Source of the DNA: Clostridiales bacterium UBA1380
GTDB taxonomy: Bacteria; Bacillota; Clostridia; Oscillospirales; CAG-272
Length of the DNA stretch: 7,683 bases
Direction of reading: 5' to 3'
NCBI GenBank assembly: GCA_002305445.1
Contig: DBRA01000038.1
Coordinates: 21,955-29,637, forward strand
A program made the translations under genes and the position numbers. Below the pieces are notes generated by a model. It saw nothing but the letters and a program-made list of their open reading frames with translations. It made no database searches and had not been told where the DNA came from. Position 1 is the first letter of the stretch, and every line of letters starts with the position of its first letter. Below, in pieces: positions 1 through 6,018 of the stretch.

Positions 1-1112
1 GTAAGCACCTGGCGGCTCATGGCGCAAAGTCCGAGCGCGCACGGGAACGCGATTATCGCGGCGACGCGCAGCGTCGACTCCATGATAACGTGCATGCGCT
101 TCCTGTCGCCCTCCATGCGCGCGGCGGTCAGATACGGTATGACTGCGTAGGAGATCGGGTAGATGAGCACGGGCGGCAGGTTGAACATCGGCACCGCGAG
201 CGTCGTGTAGTTGCCGTATATCTCGTTAGCGGCATCGACGGTCATGCCGATGTCCTGCAGACGGCGCTGCATGATAACGACGTCGATCAGATTCGCGAGC
301 GACGGTATCGCCGCGCTCAGCGTTATCGGTATCGCGATGACGATCAGGCGGCGCAGTATCGCGCCGGCGGCGCTGCTCTCCGACGGCTCCGCCGCGACGG
401 CGACGCCCTCGTCGTAAGATGTCGCTTTGAAGAGCAGCTTCGATACCGTCAGGTAGATCATGCCGAGCACGACGCCGATCAAAAGCCCCATTATCGTATA
501 CGCAGCGACATAGGGCAGCTTGTCGAGGTTGACACCCTTTTCGAGGTCGACGCCGTAGTGGCGCGTCGACCATATCGCCATCACGACGCCGACGCCGAGC
601 TTGCACAGCGCTTCGATAACCTGCGACACCGCGTGCGGCACGAGCTGCTGGTAGCCCTGGAAGTAGCCGCGCATCGCGCCGGATATGCAGACGAAGAACA
701 GCGTCGGCGCGATGGCTATGATGCATACCGCCGTGTCCGGCGACTTCATCAGGTATTCGGCGAACGGGCGGGCGCCGAGCATCATAAGGAGCATGCCGAC
801 CGTGCCGATCGCGAAGAACGTGGCAAGCGACACGCGGAATATGCGCTTGATGCGAGCCGTGTCGTTTCTGACGCGGCTCTCCGAAACCATGATCGAAACG
901 GCGACGGGCAGACCCGACGTGCAGAGCATGTAGAACGTCGTGTAGATCGAGTATGCGGAGTTGAAGTAGCCCATGCCGCCGTCGCCGACGATGTAGGAGA
1001 GCGGTATTTTCAGAAGCAGCCCTATCGCCTTGACGATGACGTTCGACAGCGTCAGAGCGAGGACGCCGGAGAAGAACAGCTTAGTCGATGCGCGTTCCTT
1101 ATTTGCGCTCAT
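1..1112 (-). CDS. spoVB: SpoVB-like MOP/MATE-family polysaccharide flippase (3' end cut by window edge)
   Basis: This is a polytopic inner-membrane protein of the oligosaccharidyl-lipid flippase (MOP) superfamily; SpoVB-type members are thought to move lipid-linked wall precursors or polysaccharide units across the membrane, in sporulation or in cell-envelope synthesis. 370 codons are visible from ATG at 1112 with no stop, and the family is usually about 500 residues or more, so the C-terminal part lies outside the window. Hydrophobic segments lie near residues 14-42, 50-76, 92-112, 128-150, 201-222, 251-275, 300-326 and 345-365. Family-like stretches are MRGYFQGYQQLVPHAVSQ (146-163), LANLIDVVIMQRRLQ (271-285) and YGNYTTLAVPMFNLPPVLIYP (298-318, around Tyr298 and Pro312-Pro313). 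The start is supported by GGGAGG at 1118-1123, five bases upstream. The start codon overlaps the deaminase gene by 14 nt, implying translational coupling. A different MOP subfamily is possible; the superfamily is secure. Confidence 0.85.
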   Translation of the reverse strand, partial: MSANKERASTKLFFSGVLALTLSNVIVKAIGLLLKIPLSYIVGDGGMGYFNSAYSIYTTFYMLCTSGLPVAVSIMVSESRVRNDTARIKRIFRVSLATFFAIGTVGMLLMMLGARPFAEYLMKSPDTAVCIIAIAPTLFFVCISGAMRGYFQGYQQLVPHAVSQVIEALCKLGVGVVMAIWSTRHYGVDLEKGVNLDKLPYVAAYTIMGLLIGVVLGMIYLTVSKLLFKATSYDEGVAVAAEPSESSAAGAILRRLIVIAIPITLSAAIPSLANLIDVVIMQRRLQDIGMTVDAANEIYGNYTTLAVPMFNLPPVLIYPISYAVIPYLTAARMEGDRKRMHVIMESTLRVAAIIAFPCALGLCAMSRQVL

Positions 1113-2418
1113 TGGAGCCTCCCGTCAGGCCGTATATCTCGCCGCACACTTTATTCGCACCGTATATGGCGCGCTCAAGGTCGAGGGTTTTATACTCGCC
1201 GTTCTCGTACAGAATCCGGCCGTCCGCCATCGTCAGCGCGACGTCGGCCGAGGAGATCGCATAGCAGACAAGGCTCGGCCCGTCCCACAGCGGAGACGCG
1301 TTCGGCGTGTCGATGTTTATGGCGACGAGGTCGGCGCGCGTGCCGGCTTCGAGCCTGCCGCAATCGTCTCTACCCTGCGAGCGGGCGCCGTTTTCGGCGA
1401 GCAGGGGCAGAAGCTCCGCCGCGGTCGTCTCGTCGGCGCGGCGCGCGATCCCCTTGTGAAGTATCGCCGCGAGGCGCAGCTCGAAGAGCAGGTCGAGCGC
1501 GTTATTCGAGCTTGCGCCATCGGTGCCGAGCGCTACATTGACGCCGGCATCGAGCATTTTGCGCAGCGGCATAACGCCGGAGCCGAGCTTCAGGTTGCTC
1601 GTCGGGTTATGTACGGCGGTCACGCCTTTCTCCGCCATCAGCGCGATATCGTCGTCCGTCACGTAAACGCAGTGCGCCGCCGTCACCGGCACTTCGAGCG
1701 CGCCCGCGCGCTCGAAAAAGCGCAGCGGCGTGCAGCCGTGGCGCGCGATGCACTCTCGGTGCTCCGTCTCTGTCTCGGACAGGTGTATATGAAGGCGCAG
1801 CCCGTGCTCCGCCGCATATTTTGCTATATACTCCGCCGACTTCGCGTTGTTCGTATACTCCGCGTGAAGCGACATATCGACGCGGATGCGACCGTCGCAC
1901 GCGCCGTTATACTCCTCCGCAAGCGCAATCGCTTCTTTTGTGCGGAAGTCGCCGGCGATATTATCGCCGCCGTCGAACGACATCACCGCGCGGGAGGTGT
2001 TGCACTTCATGCCTGTCTCGGCGACGGCGCGCAGCGTTTCCTCGCACTTGTCGTACATGTCGGTGAAGCTGACGACGCCGTTTTTTATCATCTCCGCGCA
2101 GGCAAGAAGCGAACCCGCGTAGACCGCCTCGTGCGTCAGCTTCGCTTCGGTCGGGAAGATGCGCTCGTTCAGCCACTTCTGCAGCGGCATGTCTTCGGCG
2201 TAGCCGCGGAAAAGCGTCATCGCGCTGTGGCAGTGCGCGTTATAGAAGCCGGGGAGCAGAAGCAGCTTTTCGCCGTCGATCACCCGGTCGGCAGAAAAAT
2301 CTTCCGGCGCTTTACCGACGGCGGCGATCGTCTTGTCCGCCACCGCGACGTCTGCCTTGCGCAGGCGGCGCGGCGCGCCCTCGTCTATTACGCTTACGTT
2401 TTTAAACAAAAGGTTCAT
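1099..2418 (-). CDS. mtaD: 5'-methylthioadenosine/S-adenosylhomocysteine deaminase (amidohydrolase)
   Basis: This is a cytosolic zinc-type amidohydrolase of 439 residues, the usual length of the MTA/SAH deaminase group, which hydrolyses the 6-amino group of adenine nucleosides (MTA, SAH, often adenosine) to the inosine form plus ammonia. The active site looks complete: metal-binding His62 and His64 in NAHCHS, His212 and the likely proton shuttle Glu215 in HIHLSETE, His249 in AAHC, and Asp300 in LGTDGASSN. Glu91 (PTEAKL) and His185 (SLHAEYT) match substrate-contact positions known for the family. NPTSNLKLGSG (271-281) is a further signature, and the C-terminal EAGTRADLV completes the composite beta-sandwich. 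The ATG at 2418 follows AAAGG by about 8 nt. It lies 24 nt after the purine nucleoside phosphorylase gene, suggesting consecutive pathway steps, and its end overlaps the flippase start. Which nucleoside it prefers cannot be read from the sequence; a guanine or other deaminase is less likely. Confidence 0.88.
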   Translation of the reverse strand: MNLLFKNVSVIDEGAPRRLRKADVAVADKTIAAVGKAPEDFSADRVIDGEKLLLLPGFYNAHCHSAMTLFRGYAEDMPLQKWLNERIFPTEAKLTHEAVYAGSLLACAEMIKNGVVSFTDMYDKCEETLRAVAETGMKCNTSRAVMSFDGGDNIAGDFRTKEAIALAEEYNGACDGRIRVDMSLHAEYTNNAKSAEYIAKYAAEHGLRLHIHLSETETEHRECIARHGCTPLRFFERAGALEVPVTAAHCVYVTDDDIALMAEKGVTAVHNPTSNLKLGSGVMPLRKMLDAGVNVALGTDGASSNNALDLLFELRLAAILHKGIARRADETTAAELLPLLAENGARSQGRDDCGRLEAGTRADLVAINIDTPNASPLWDGPSLVCYAISSADVALTMADGRILYENGEYKTLDLERAIYGANKVCGEIYGLTGGSNERK

Positions 2419-2442
2419 TTGCTTTACCTTTCGATGCTTTTA

Positions 2443-3291
2443 TTATATTGAAGGCGCGCGCTCGACGACGTCGCTCACGACCGCGCGCAGATTGCCGGAC
2501 GAACGCGCGCCGGCCTCGAGCACCTCGGACTCCGTTATCGCCGCGCCGGTGATGCCCGCCGCCATGTTGGACGCGCACGACAGGCACAGTACGCCCATCT
2601 TCACCTGCGCCGCCGCGATTATCTCCGGCACGGTCGACATGCCTACGAGGTCGGCTCCGAGAATGCGCAACATACGGATTTCGGCAGGCGTCTCATACTG
2701 CGGCCCGCCCATGTACGCGTATACGCCGGTCTTGAGCTCGAAGCCGAGCCGCATCGCGGCTTCGTCGGCCAAGCGCGCGAGCGTCTTGTCGTGCACGGTC
2801 TGCATATCAAAAAAGCGCTCGCCGAACTCGGGTATGTTGCGTCCGCGCAGCGGCGAATCTGCCGTCAGCTTGATGGTGTCCGTGACGCGGACGAGATCGC
2901 CCGGGCGGAAGCTTTCGTTTATCGCGCCGGCGGCGTTCGTGATAATCGCGCGTTTGACGCCGAGCAGCGCAAAAACGAAGATGTGGTAGGCGCACTGCCA
3001 CATCTCCCAGCCCTCGTAATAATGGAAGCGACCGTTCATCGCGATGACGTTTTTACCGCGCAGCTTTCCCGCGACGAGTTCTCCCTTTTGATACGACACC
3101 GTCGACACCGGAAAGTTAGGTATATCTTTATAAGGTATCTTAACCGCGTCCTCAAGCTCGTCGGCAAGACCGCCGAGCCCGGAGCCGAGCACTATCGCAA
3201 AGTCCGCTTTGTCAAACGGCAGCTTCGCGGCAATGTAATCCGACGACTCCCTATACTGTTCTAACTTGGCTTTATTTTCAGTTCCGGTCAT
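2443..3291 (-). CDS. punA: Purine nucleoside phosphorylase, trimeric (PunA) class
   Basis: This cytosolic enzyme cleaves inosine, guanosine or their analogues with phosphate to give free base and (deoxy)ribose-1-phosphate. At 282 residues it has the normal length of the trimeric class. The phosphate loop is GSGLGG (36-41); RFHYYEG (88-94) carries the catalytic His90; TNAAGAI (118-124) is a class signature; GGPQYETP contains the base-binding Glu200; VGMSTVPE contains Met218, which packs against the ribose; and SNMAAG supplies Asn242. These correspond to human His86, Glu201, Met219 and Asn243, the set that selects 6-oxopurines, so adenosine or MTA should be poor direct substrates. GGAGG at 3297-3301 lies five bases before the ATG. 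The gene has an AT-rich 89-bp leader with three repeat copies and a -10-like hexamer. The next gene is a deaminase that would supply 6-oxopurine nucleosides. A methylthioinosine phosphorylase role is possible because the same fold serves it. Confidence 0.92.
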   Translation of the reverse strand: MTGTENKAKLEQYRESSDYIAAKLPFDKADFAIVLGSGLGGLADELEDAVKIPYKDIPNFPVSTVSYQKGELVAGKLRGKNVIAMNGRFHYYEGWEMWQCAYHIFVFALLGVKRAIITNAAGAINESFRPGDLVRVTDTIKLTADSPLRGRNIPEFGERFFDMQTVHDKTLARLADEAAMRLGFELKTGVYAYMGGPQYETPAEIRMLRILGADLVGMSTVPEIIAAAQVKMGVLCLSCASNMAAGITGAAITESEVLEAGARSSGNLRAVVSDVVERAPSI

Positions 3292-3292
3292 T

Positions 3293-3367
3293 TTAACCTC
3301 CGCGCGCAGCGCTTTTAGTCATTTGTATTATATGTGTCGTTTTTAGGCATTTGTACTGTTTAGGCAT
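3293..3367 (-). other. Possible 24-codon leader ORF before the phosphorylase gene
   Basis: An ATG inside the third copy of the spacer repeat (3365-3367) opens a 24-codon frame. It passes in frame through the ATG of the nearest repeat copy, reads through the GGAGG of the phosphorylase gene and stops with TAA at 3293-3295, one base before the phosphorylase ATG. The frame begins Met-Pro-Lys, and the internal restart reads Met-Thr-Lys. Neither ATG has a good ribosome-binding site, and an open frame this short arises easily by chance. If the -10 hexamer at 3327-3332 is used, only the internal nine-codon version would be on the transcript. I list it only because similar arrangements precede hemZ and dtd. 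Confidence 0.15.
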
Positions 3368-3372
3368 TTGTA
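3316..3372 (-). repeat. Three copies of the TRCAAATGMMTA spacer motif before the phosphorylase gene
   Basis: Read on the minus strand, the copies are TACAAATGCCTA at 3361-3372, the identical TACAAATGCCTA at 3344-3355, and TACAAATGACTA at 3316-3327. Each is followed by AAA. The start-to-start distances are 17 and 28 bp. All are in the same orientation as the genes and fall in the non-coding gap between kinase and phosphorylase. The copy nearest the gene begins on the last base of a TATAAT hexamer. The motif is not itself a clear palindrome, so it would act as a directional site, either a protein-binding site or a leader-RNA element. Its function is unknown. Confidence 0.75.
3327..3332 (-). promoter_or_regulatory. 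-10-like TATAAT before the phosphorylase gene
   Basis: A perfect TATAAT reads on the minus strand 36 bases before the phosphorylase ATG. No good -35 is present: at 17-bp spacing the hexamer is TACAAA (3350-3355), which is part of a repeat copy. If the site is real, the promoter may depend on an activator, or a regulator bound to the repeats may control it. It could drive the phosphorylase, deaminase and flippase genes together. Confidence 0.4.
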
Positions 3373-3393
3373 TTTCTGCATTAGCCTAAAAAC
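3339..3393 (-). repeat. 10-bp inverted repeat spanning the end of the kinase gene
   Basis: On the plus strand, GTTTTTAGGC at 3339-3348 is a perfect reverse complement of GCCTAAAAAC at 3384-3393, separated by 35 bases. The right arm lies in the last codons of the kinase gene, just before its stop codon, and the left arm is part of a spacer-motif copy. The same right arm can pair over 7 bp with TTTAGGC at 3359-3365, which lies in the next motif copy. The two pairings are mutually exclusive. No T-run follows, so this is not a standard intrinsic terminator. Confidence 0.5.
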
Positions 3394-4298
3394 TCGCGGT
3401 ATACAGAATTCGCCGGCACATATGACGCGTCGATAGGTTCGAGCGGCGCAAGTTTATATAAAACAGCGTCGGCAAACGAGCGGTGCGAGCTGTCCGCGGG
3501 CACGAGATCCATAAGCGGCTCGATATAAGGTTTAATCAGGTTCGCTTCATATGCGAGAGTCGAGTCAAGGCGGATATCCGCGGCGTCTATATTCGGGAAG
3601 ATGTTCTTCTCCTCGTTTTCGCGCACGCTCTCCCAGATATAGAACGTAAACTCGGGAGACGCGTTGCGCTCGCGGTGGTCGCGCACGATGCGTCTCAGCA
3701 GCCGCAGCTCGTTTCCGTCGAAGAAACGGTCATGACAGTCGTTTTCATCGTCCACAAACAGCGACGACGCGACGCTGATGAATACCTTCAGACAATTATA
3801 CGCGGAAAACAGCTCGGTTAATTCACGATACATCGCCTGAATACCTTCAAACACCAATATATCGCCCTTTTTCAGCGACAGATCGTAATAGCCGGAGCGG
3901 GTTCCCGTGACGAAATCATACAGCGGCATCTTTACGGTTTTGCCCGAATATAAACCGCTCACGCATTCCGCGAGATACGGGAAGTCAAGCGCGTCTATCG
4001 AATCGTAGTCGACTTTAACACCGGGTACGCTCAGGCGGGACGCCCTGTCCTTGAAGAAGTCGTCTATCGATATGACGCGCGCGTTAAGGCCGGACGCCGT
4101 AAGTTCCTTTATTATCTTTTTGGAGGTCGTCGTTTTGCCGCTGCAGGTCGGTCCAGTTATCGCGACCATCGACAGCCCCTTCGTGTTTATTATGAAATTT
4201 GCCGCATCATCAAGCGACTGTTCGAATTCATGTTCGCACTGCAGTACAAATTCGCGTTTTTGCTGTTCCGATGAAAAATTATTAGTCGTGTGCTTCAT
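3381..4298 (-). CDS. P-loop kinase, uridine kinase/phosphoribulokinase family, substrate uncertain
   Basis: This is a 305-residue cytosolic kinase that should transfer the ATP gamma-phosphate to a nucleoside or similar alcohol. Visible motifs are Walker A GPTCSGKTT (49-57), SIDDFFKDR (77-85) with the candidate catalytic acid Asp79 or Asp80, KMPLYDFVTGTRS (123-135), LVFEGIQ (148-154) as Walker B, and the arginine-rich lid RLLRRIVRDHRER (199-211) followed by EEKNIFP (229-235). The style is that of the Firmicutes kinases usually fused to an N-terminal TGS/threonyl-tRNA-synthetase-like region, but here only about 40 residues precede the P-loop. In human UCK2 the pyrimidine-contacting His lies in YDFVSHSRK; the matching position here is Gly132, so uridine/cytidine kinase activity should not be assumed. 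The ATG at 4298 has no strong ribosome-binding site, and the frame is open upstream to a TAG at 4335-4337 without an ATG, GTG or TTG, so the start is moderately certain. It has its own promoter and precedes the phosphorylase gene by 89 bp. Confidence 0.8.
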   Translation of the reverse strand: MKHTTNNFSSEQQKREFVLQCEHEFEQSLDDAANFIINTKGLSMVAITGPTCSGKTTTSKKIIKELTASGLNARVISIDDFFKDRASRLSVPGVKVDYDSIDALDFPYLAECVSGLYSGKTVKMPLYDFVTGTRSGYYDLSLKKGDILVFEGIQAMYRELTELFSAYNCLKVFISVASSLFVDDENDCHDRFFDGNELRLLRRIVRDHRERNASPEFTFYIWESVRENEEKNIFPNIDAADIRLDSTLAYEANLIKPYIEPLMDLVPADSSHRSFADAVLYKLAPLEPIDASYVPANSVYREFLG

Positions 4299-4349
4299 TT
4301 TTATATCTTCGCTTTCGATTGAATAAATTTCTTCCTAATTTTATTTACT

Positions 4350-4378
4350 ATTATATGCTTTTATTCGCGCTTTGTCTA
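4350..4378 (-). promoter_or_regulatory. Sigma-A-type promoter for the kinase gene
   Basis: On the minus strand, TAGACA (4373-4378, five of six matches to TTGACA) is followed after 17 bp by a perfect TATAAT (4350-4355). It lies in the 108-bp AT-rich gap between hemZ and the kinase gene, and would give a leader of roughly 45 nt. This is the best-formed promoter in the window and suggests that the kinase-phosphorylase-deaminase-flippase group can be transcribed separately from relA-dtd-hemZ. The rest of the gap (4299-4406) contains no gene and no copy of the spacer motif. Confidence 0.65.
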
Positions 4379-4406
4379 TCATGACGCCGCGTCTTTTTCA
4401 ATTGCC

Positions 4407-5927
4407 TTATTCGTCGTTTGCCTTTTTATCGGTCGGCTTTCCGTACAGATATTCGTAAGGATATTTGGGGTTGAACTCCCTGATGATCTTCGGATTTAAT
4501 CCAGCCGACAGCGCGGGCGCAACAAGCTTTGTGACTGCTCCGGCACCGGCCGCATAGACGTTTCTTACCTCTTCCATCATCATTATGTTGTATAAACATT
4601 CGGTTCCCGGCTTCGCGTAGCCGACATTTTCGAGGTTGCCGACCGTGCTCTTCTGTCTGTACATGTAATAGGGCTCGTAGCCGGAACGCATAAACGTGTT
4701 CCTCGCATAATCAACGGCGCGCATGACGCCGCCGCCTACCGCGTCCGTGACATTCTCGCCTTTTAAGTAGGCCGCGTTCTTCACGCAGAACGTGTGAACC
4801 GTTATGTTGTCGGGCGAAAGCGCTTTAACGGCATCTGCCGTTTTTTCGAAGTCTTCGACCGTTTCGCCGGGCAGTCCCGCGATGATGTCGACGTTTATAT
4901 GCGGTATGCCTGACGCTGCGGCGATTTCGTAGGCGTTAAAAAATTCACGCGCCGTATGCGCGCGTCCGATTCTTTCAAGCGTTTCGTCCGATATGGTCTG
5001 CGGGTTTACGCTTATCCTGTCGACGCCGAAGCTTCTTGCCGCGTTAAGCTTATCGGCCGTTATCGTATCGGGGCGGCCGCTCTCGAGCGTGAACTCGACG
5101 ACACGGCTCATATCGGCGCTTTTTGTAATTATGTCAAGCAGGAAGCGGAGCTGATCAGCGGACAGTATCGTAGGCGTACCGCCGCCGATGTATATCGCTT
5201 TAAGGCGTTTGCCTTCCGATTTTATGCGTTTGCTTTTTATCTCTATTTCTTCGGCGAGTTTATCAATGTACTCAGGTATAAGCGTCATCAGCCTCGGCGA
5301 CGCGTATGAGATAAATGAGCAGTACGCGCACCGTGTGGGGCAGAAAGGTATCGCGACGTACAGCGCGCAGTCGTTTTCGTCAATTGACGAAAGCAGTGTT
5401 CGTTCTTTTTCCGTGACATCGGCGGCAAGCTTTGCTCTTTCCGGCGTGACGAGATAATCGTCGATCAGCCTTTGCGGCGTCTCCCGCTTCGACATACCGG
5501 CATCCATAAGAGGCCACGCCGCTTTCGACGGGCGTACGCCGGACAATATGCCCCACGGCGGCGTTATCCCCGTCGCGGCGCGTCCGGCTTCGAAAACGGC
5601 TCTTCCGGCCGCGATTTTCAGTATGCGCGTCGAGTCGGTTCCTTTTACGGTTGATTCGGCGGTCGATATTTTACCGTCCGCCGCTGTCATCATAACTTTT
5701 ACGGTCGCACTGTATTTATCGTCTTTCGCGAATTTATCGCATTCGGTTGAAATGCCGCTGTTATCTTCGGCCAGAATGTGCGGTTCCGGTTCTGCTTTCG
5801 CTTCTATATCGACGCGCGGGAGCGTGTCGCCGGATGCGTCGACCGGAAACTTTTCACCGGGAAAGAACAAGAGGCACAGCGTCTGCGCATATGTCGCGTT
5901 CAACGGCCCGGATATATTGAGCTTCAT
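4407..5927 (-). CDS. hemZ: HemZ-type radical SAM protein (putative coproporphyrinogen III dehydrogenase)
   Basis: This is a 506-residue radical SAM enzyme matching the HemZ type in length and layout. HemZ is annotated as oxygen-independent coproporphyrinogen III dehydrogenase (oxidative decarboxylation to protoporphyrinogen IX), but that role is less secure than for HemN. The N-terminal region (1-185) includes PPWGILSGVRPSK (123-135), typical of HemZ. The cluster-binding motif PFCPTRCAYCSF has Cys196, Cys200 and Cys203 and lacks the fourth cysteine of the HemN CxC pattern. GGGTPT (248-253), FTLESGRPDTIT (279-290) and GLPGET (351-356) are radical SAM barrel motifs; YMYRQK (421-426) and GAGAVTK (461-467) mark the C-terminal domain. 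AGGAGG at 5935-5940 lies seven bases before the ATG, a strong ribosome-binding site. It follows dtd after 91 bp, a known Clostridia association. No other haem-synthesis gene is in the window, so the substrate in this organism is open. Confidence 0.88.
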   Translation of the reverse strand: MKLNISGPLNATYAQTLCLLFFPGEKFPVDASGDTLPRVDIEAKAEPEPHILAEDNSGISTECDKFAKDDKYSATVKVMMTAADGKISTAESTVKGTDSTRILKIAAGRAVFEAGRAATGITPPWGILSGVRPSKAAWPLMDAGMSKRETPQRLIDDYLVTPERAKLAADVTEKERTLLSSIDENDCALYVAIPFCPTRCAYCSFISYASPRLMTLIPEYIDKLAEEIEIKSKRIKSEGKRLKAIYIGGGTPTILSADQLRFLLDIITKSADMSRVVEFTLESGRPDTITADKLNAARSFGVDRISVNPQTISDETLERIGRAHTAREFFNAYEIAAASGIPHINVDIIAGLPGETVEDFEKTADAVKALSPDNITVHTFCVKNAAYLKGENVTDAVGGGVMRAVDYARNTFMRSGYEPYYMYRQKSTVGNLENVGYAKPGTECLYNIMMMEEVRNVYAAGAGAVTKLVAPALSAGLNPKIIREFNPKYPYEYLYGKPTDKKANDE

Positions 5928-5953
5928 GCCGCCGCCTCCTTTGTTTTAGTCAT
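5924..5953 (-). other. Possible 9-codon leader ORF overlapping the hemZ start
   Basis: The ATG within the hemZ-proximal motif copy (5951-5953) opens a frame of nine codons starting Met-Thr-Lys. It reads through the AGGAGG of hemZ and ends with a TGA that overlaps the hemZ ATG as ATGA, the classic coupling arrangement. It has no ribosome-binding site of its own. Nine codons without a stop is unremarkable, so this is only a candidate. Confidence 0.15.
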
Positions 5954-6017
5954 TTGCAGTTATCTGCGATATGTTAGTCTTTTGTCTATCTCCGAGAGTT
6001 GCTTTTATGCATTTGCA
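5947..6017 (-). repeat. Three copies of the TRCAAATGMMTA spacer motif between dtd and hemZ
   Basis: On the minus strand the copies are TGCAAATGCATA (6006-6017), the weaker GACAAAAGACTA (5975-5986) and TGCAAATGACTA (5947-5958). Start-to-start distances are 31 and 28 bp, and the 28-bp step also occurs before the phosphorylase gene. The first copy sits immediately after the dtd stop codon, and the last lies just upstream of the hemZ ribosome-binding site. Together they fill most of the 91-bp spacer, which has no other gene. Confidence 0.65.
5959..5988 (-). promoter_or_regulatory. Weak candidate promoter for hemZ
   Basis: TAGACA (5983-5988) and GATAAC (5959-5964) are 18 bp apart on the minus strand, giving five of six and four of six matches to the -35 and -10 consensus. 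The -35 element lies in the 10-mer GATAGACAAA, which also contains the -35 of the kinase promoter. The -10 element is followed directly by a spacer-motif copy. hemZ may also be read from the dtd promoter. Confidence 0.3.
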
Positions 6018-6018
6018 T

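Noticed and set aside
2442..2447. TATAAT on the minus strand at the end of the phosphorylase gene, as a promoter for the deaminase.
   Set aside because: No -35-like hexamer at 16-18 bp, and the 24-nt gap fits co-transcription.
90..2989. Long plus-strand open frames opposite the flippase, deaminase and phosphorylase genes (for example 90-1541, 1030-2451, 2333-2989).
   Set aside because: Their products are arginine- and histidine-rich, resemble no family I know, lack ribosome-binding sites and lie antisense to genes with intact catalytic motifs. They are composition shadows.
3316..3372. Spacer repeats as a CRISPR array.
   Set aside because: Copies are 12-15 bases with uneven distances (17, 28, 31 bp) and no uniform spacers; no cas gene is present.
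4320..4337. An upstream ATT start for the kinase preceded by AGGAAG.
   Set aside because: ATT initiation is very rare and the ATG at 4298 gives a normal protein; kept only as a note on start uncertainty.
4383..4398. GACGCCGCGTC followed by five T on the plus strand, resembling a terminator.
   Set aside because: All genes run on the minus strand, where the A-run precedes the stem; the stem is only 4 bp around a 3-base loop.
6011..6018. ATTTGCAT, identical to the eukaryotic octamer element.
   Set aside because: Chance match in a bacterial spacer; it is part of the repeat copy next to the dtd stop codon.
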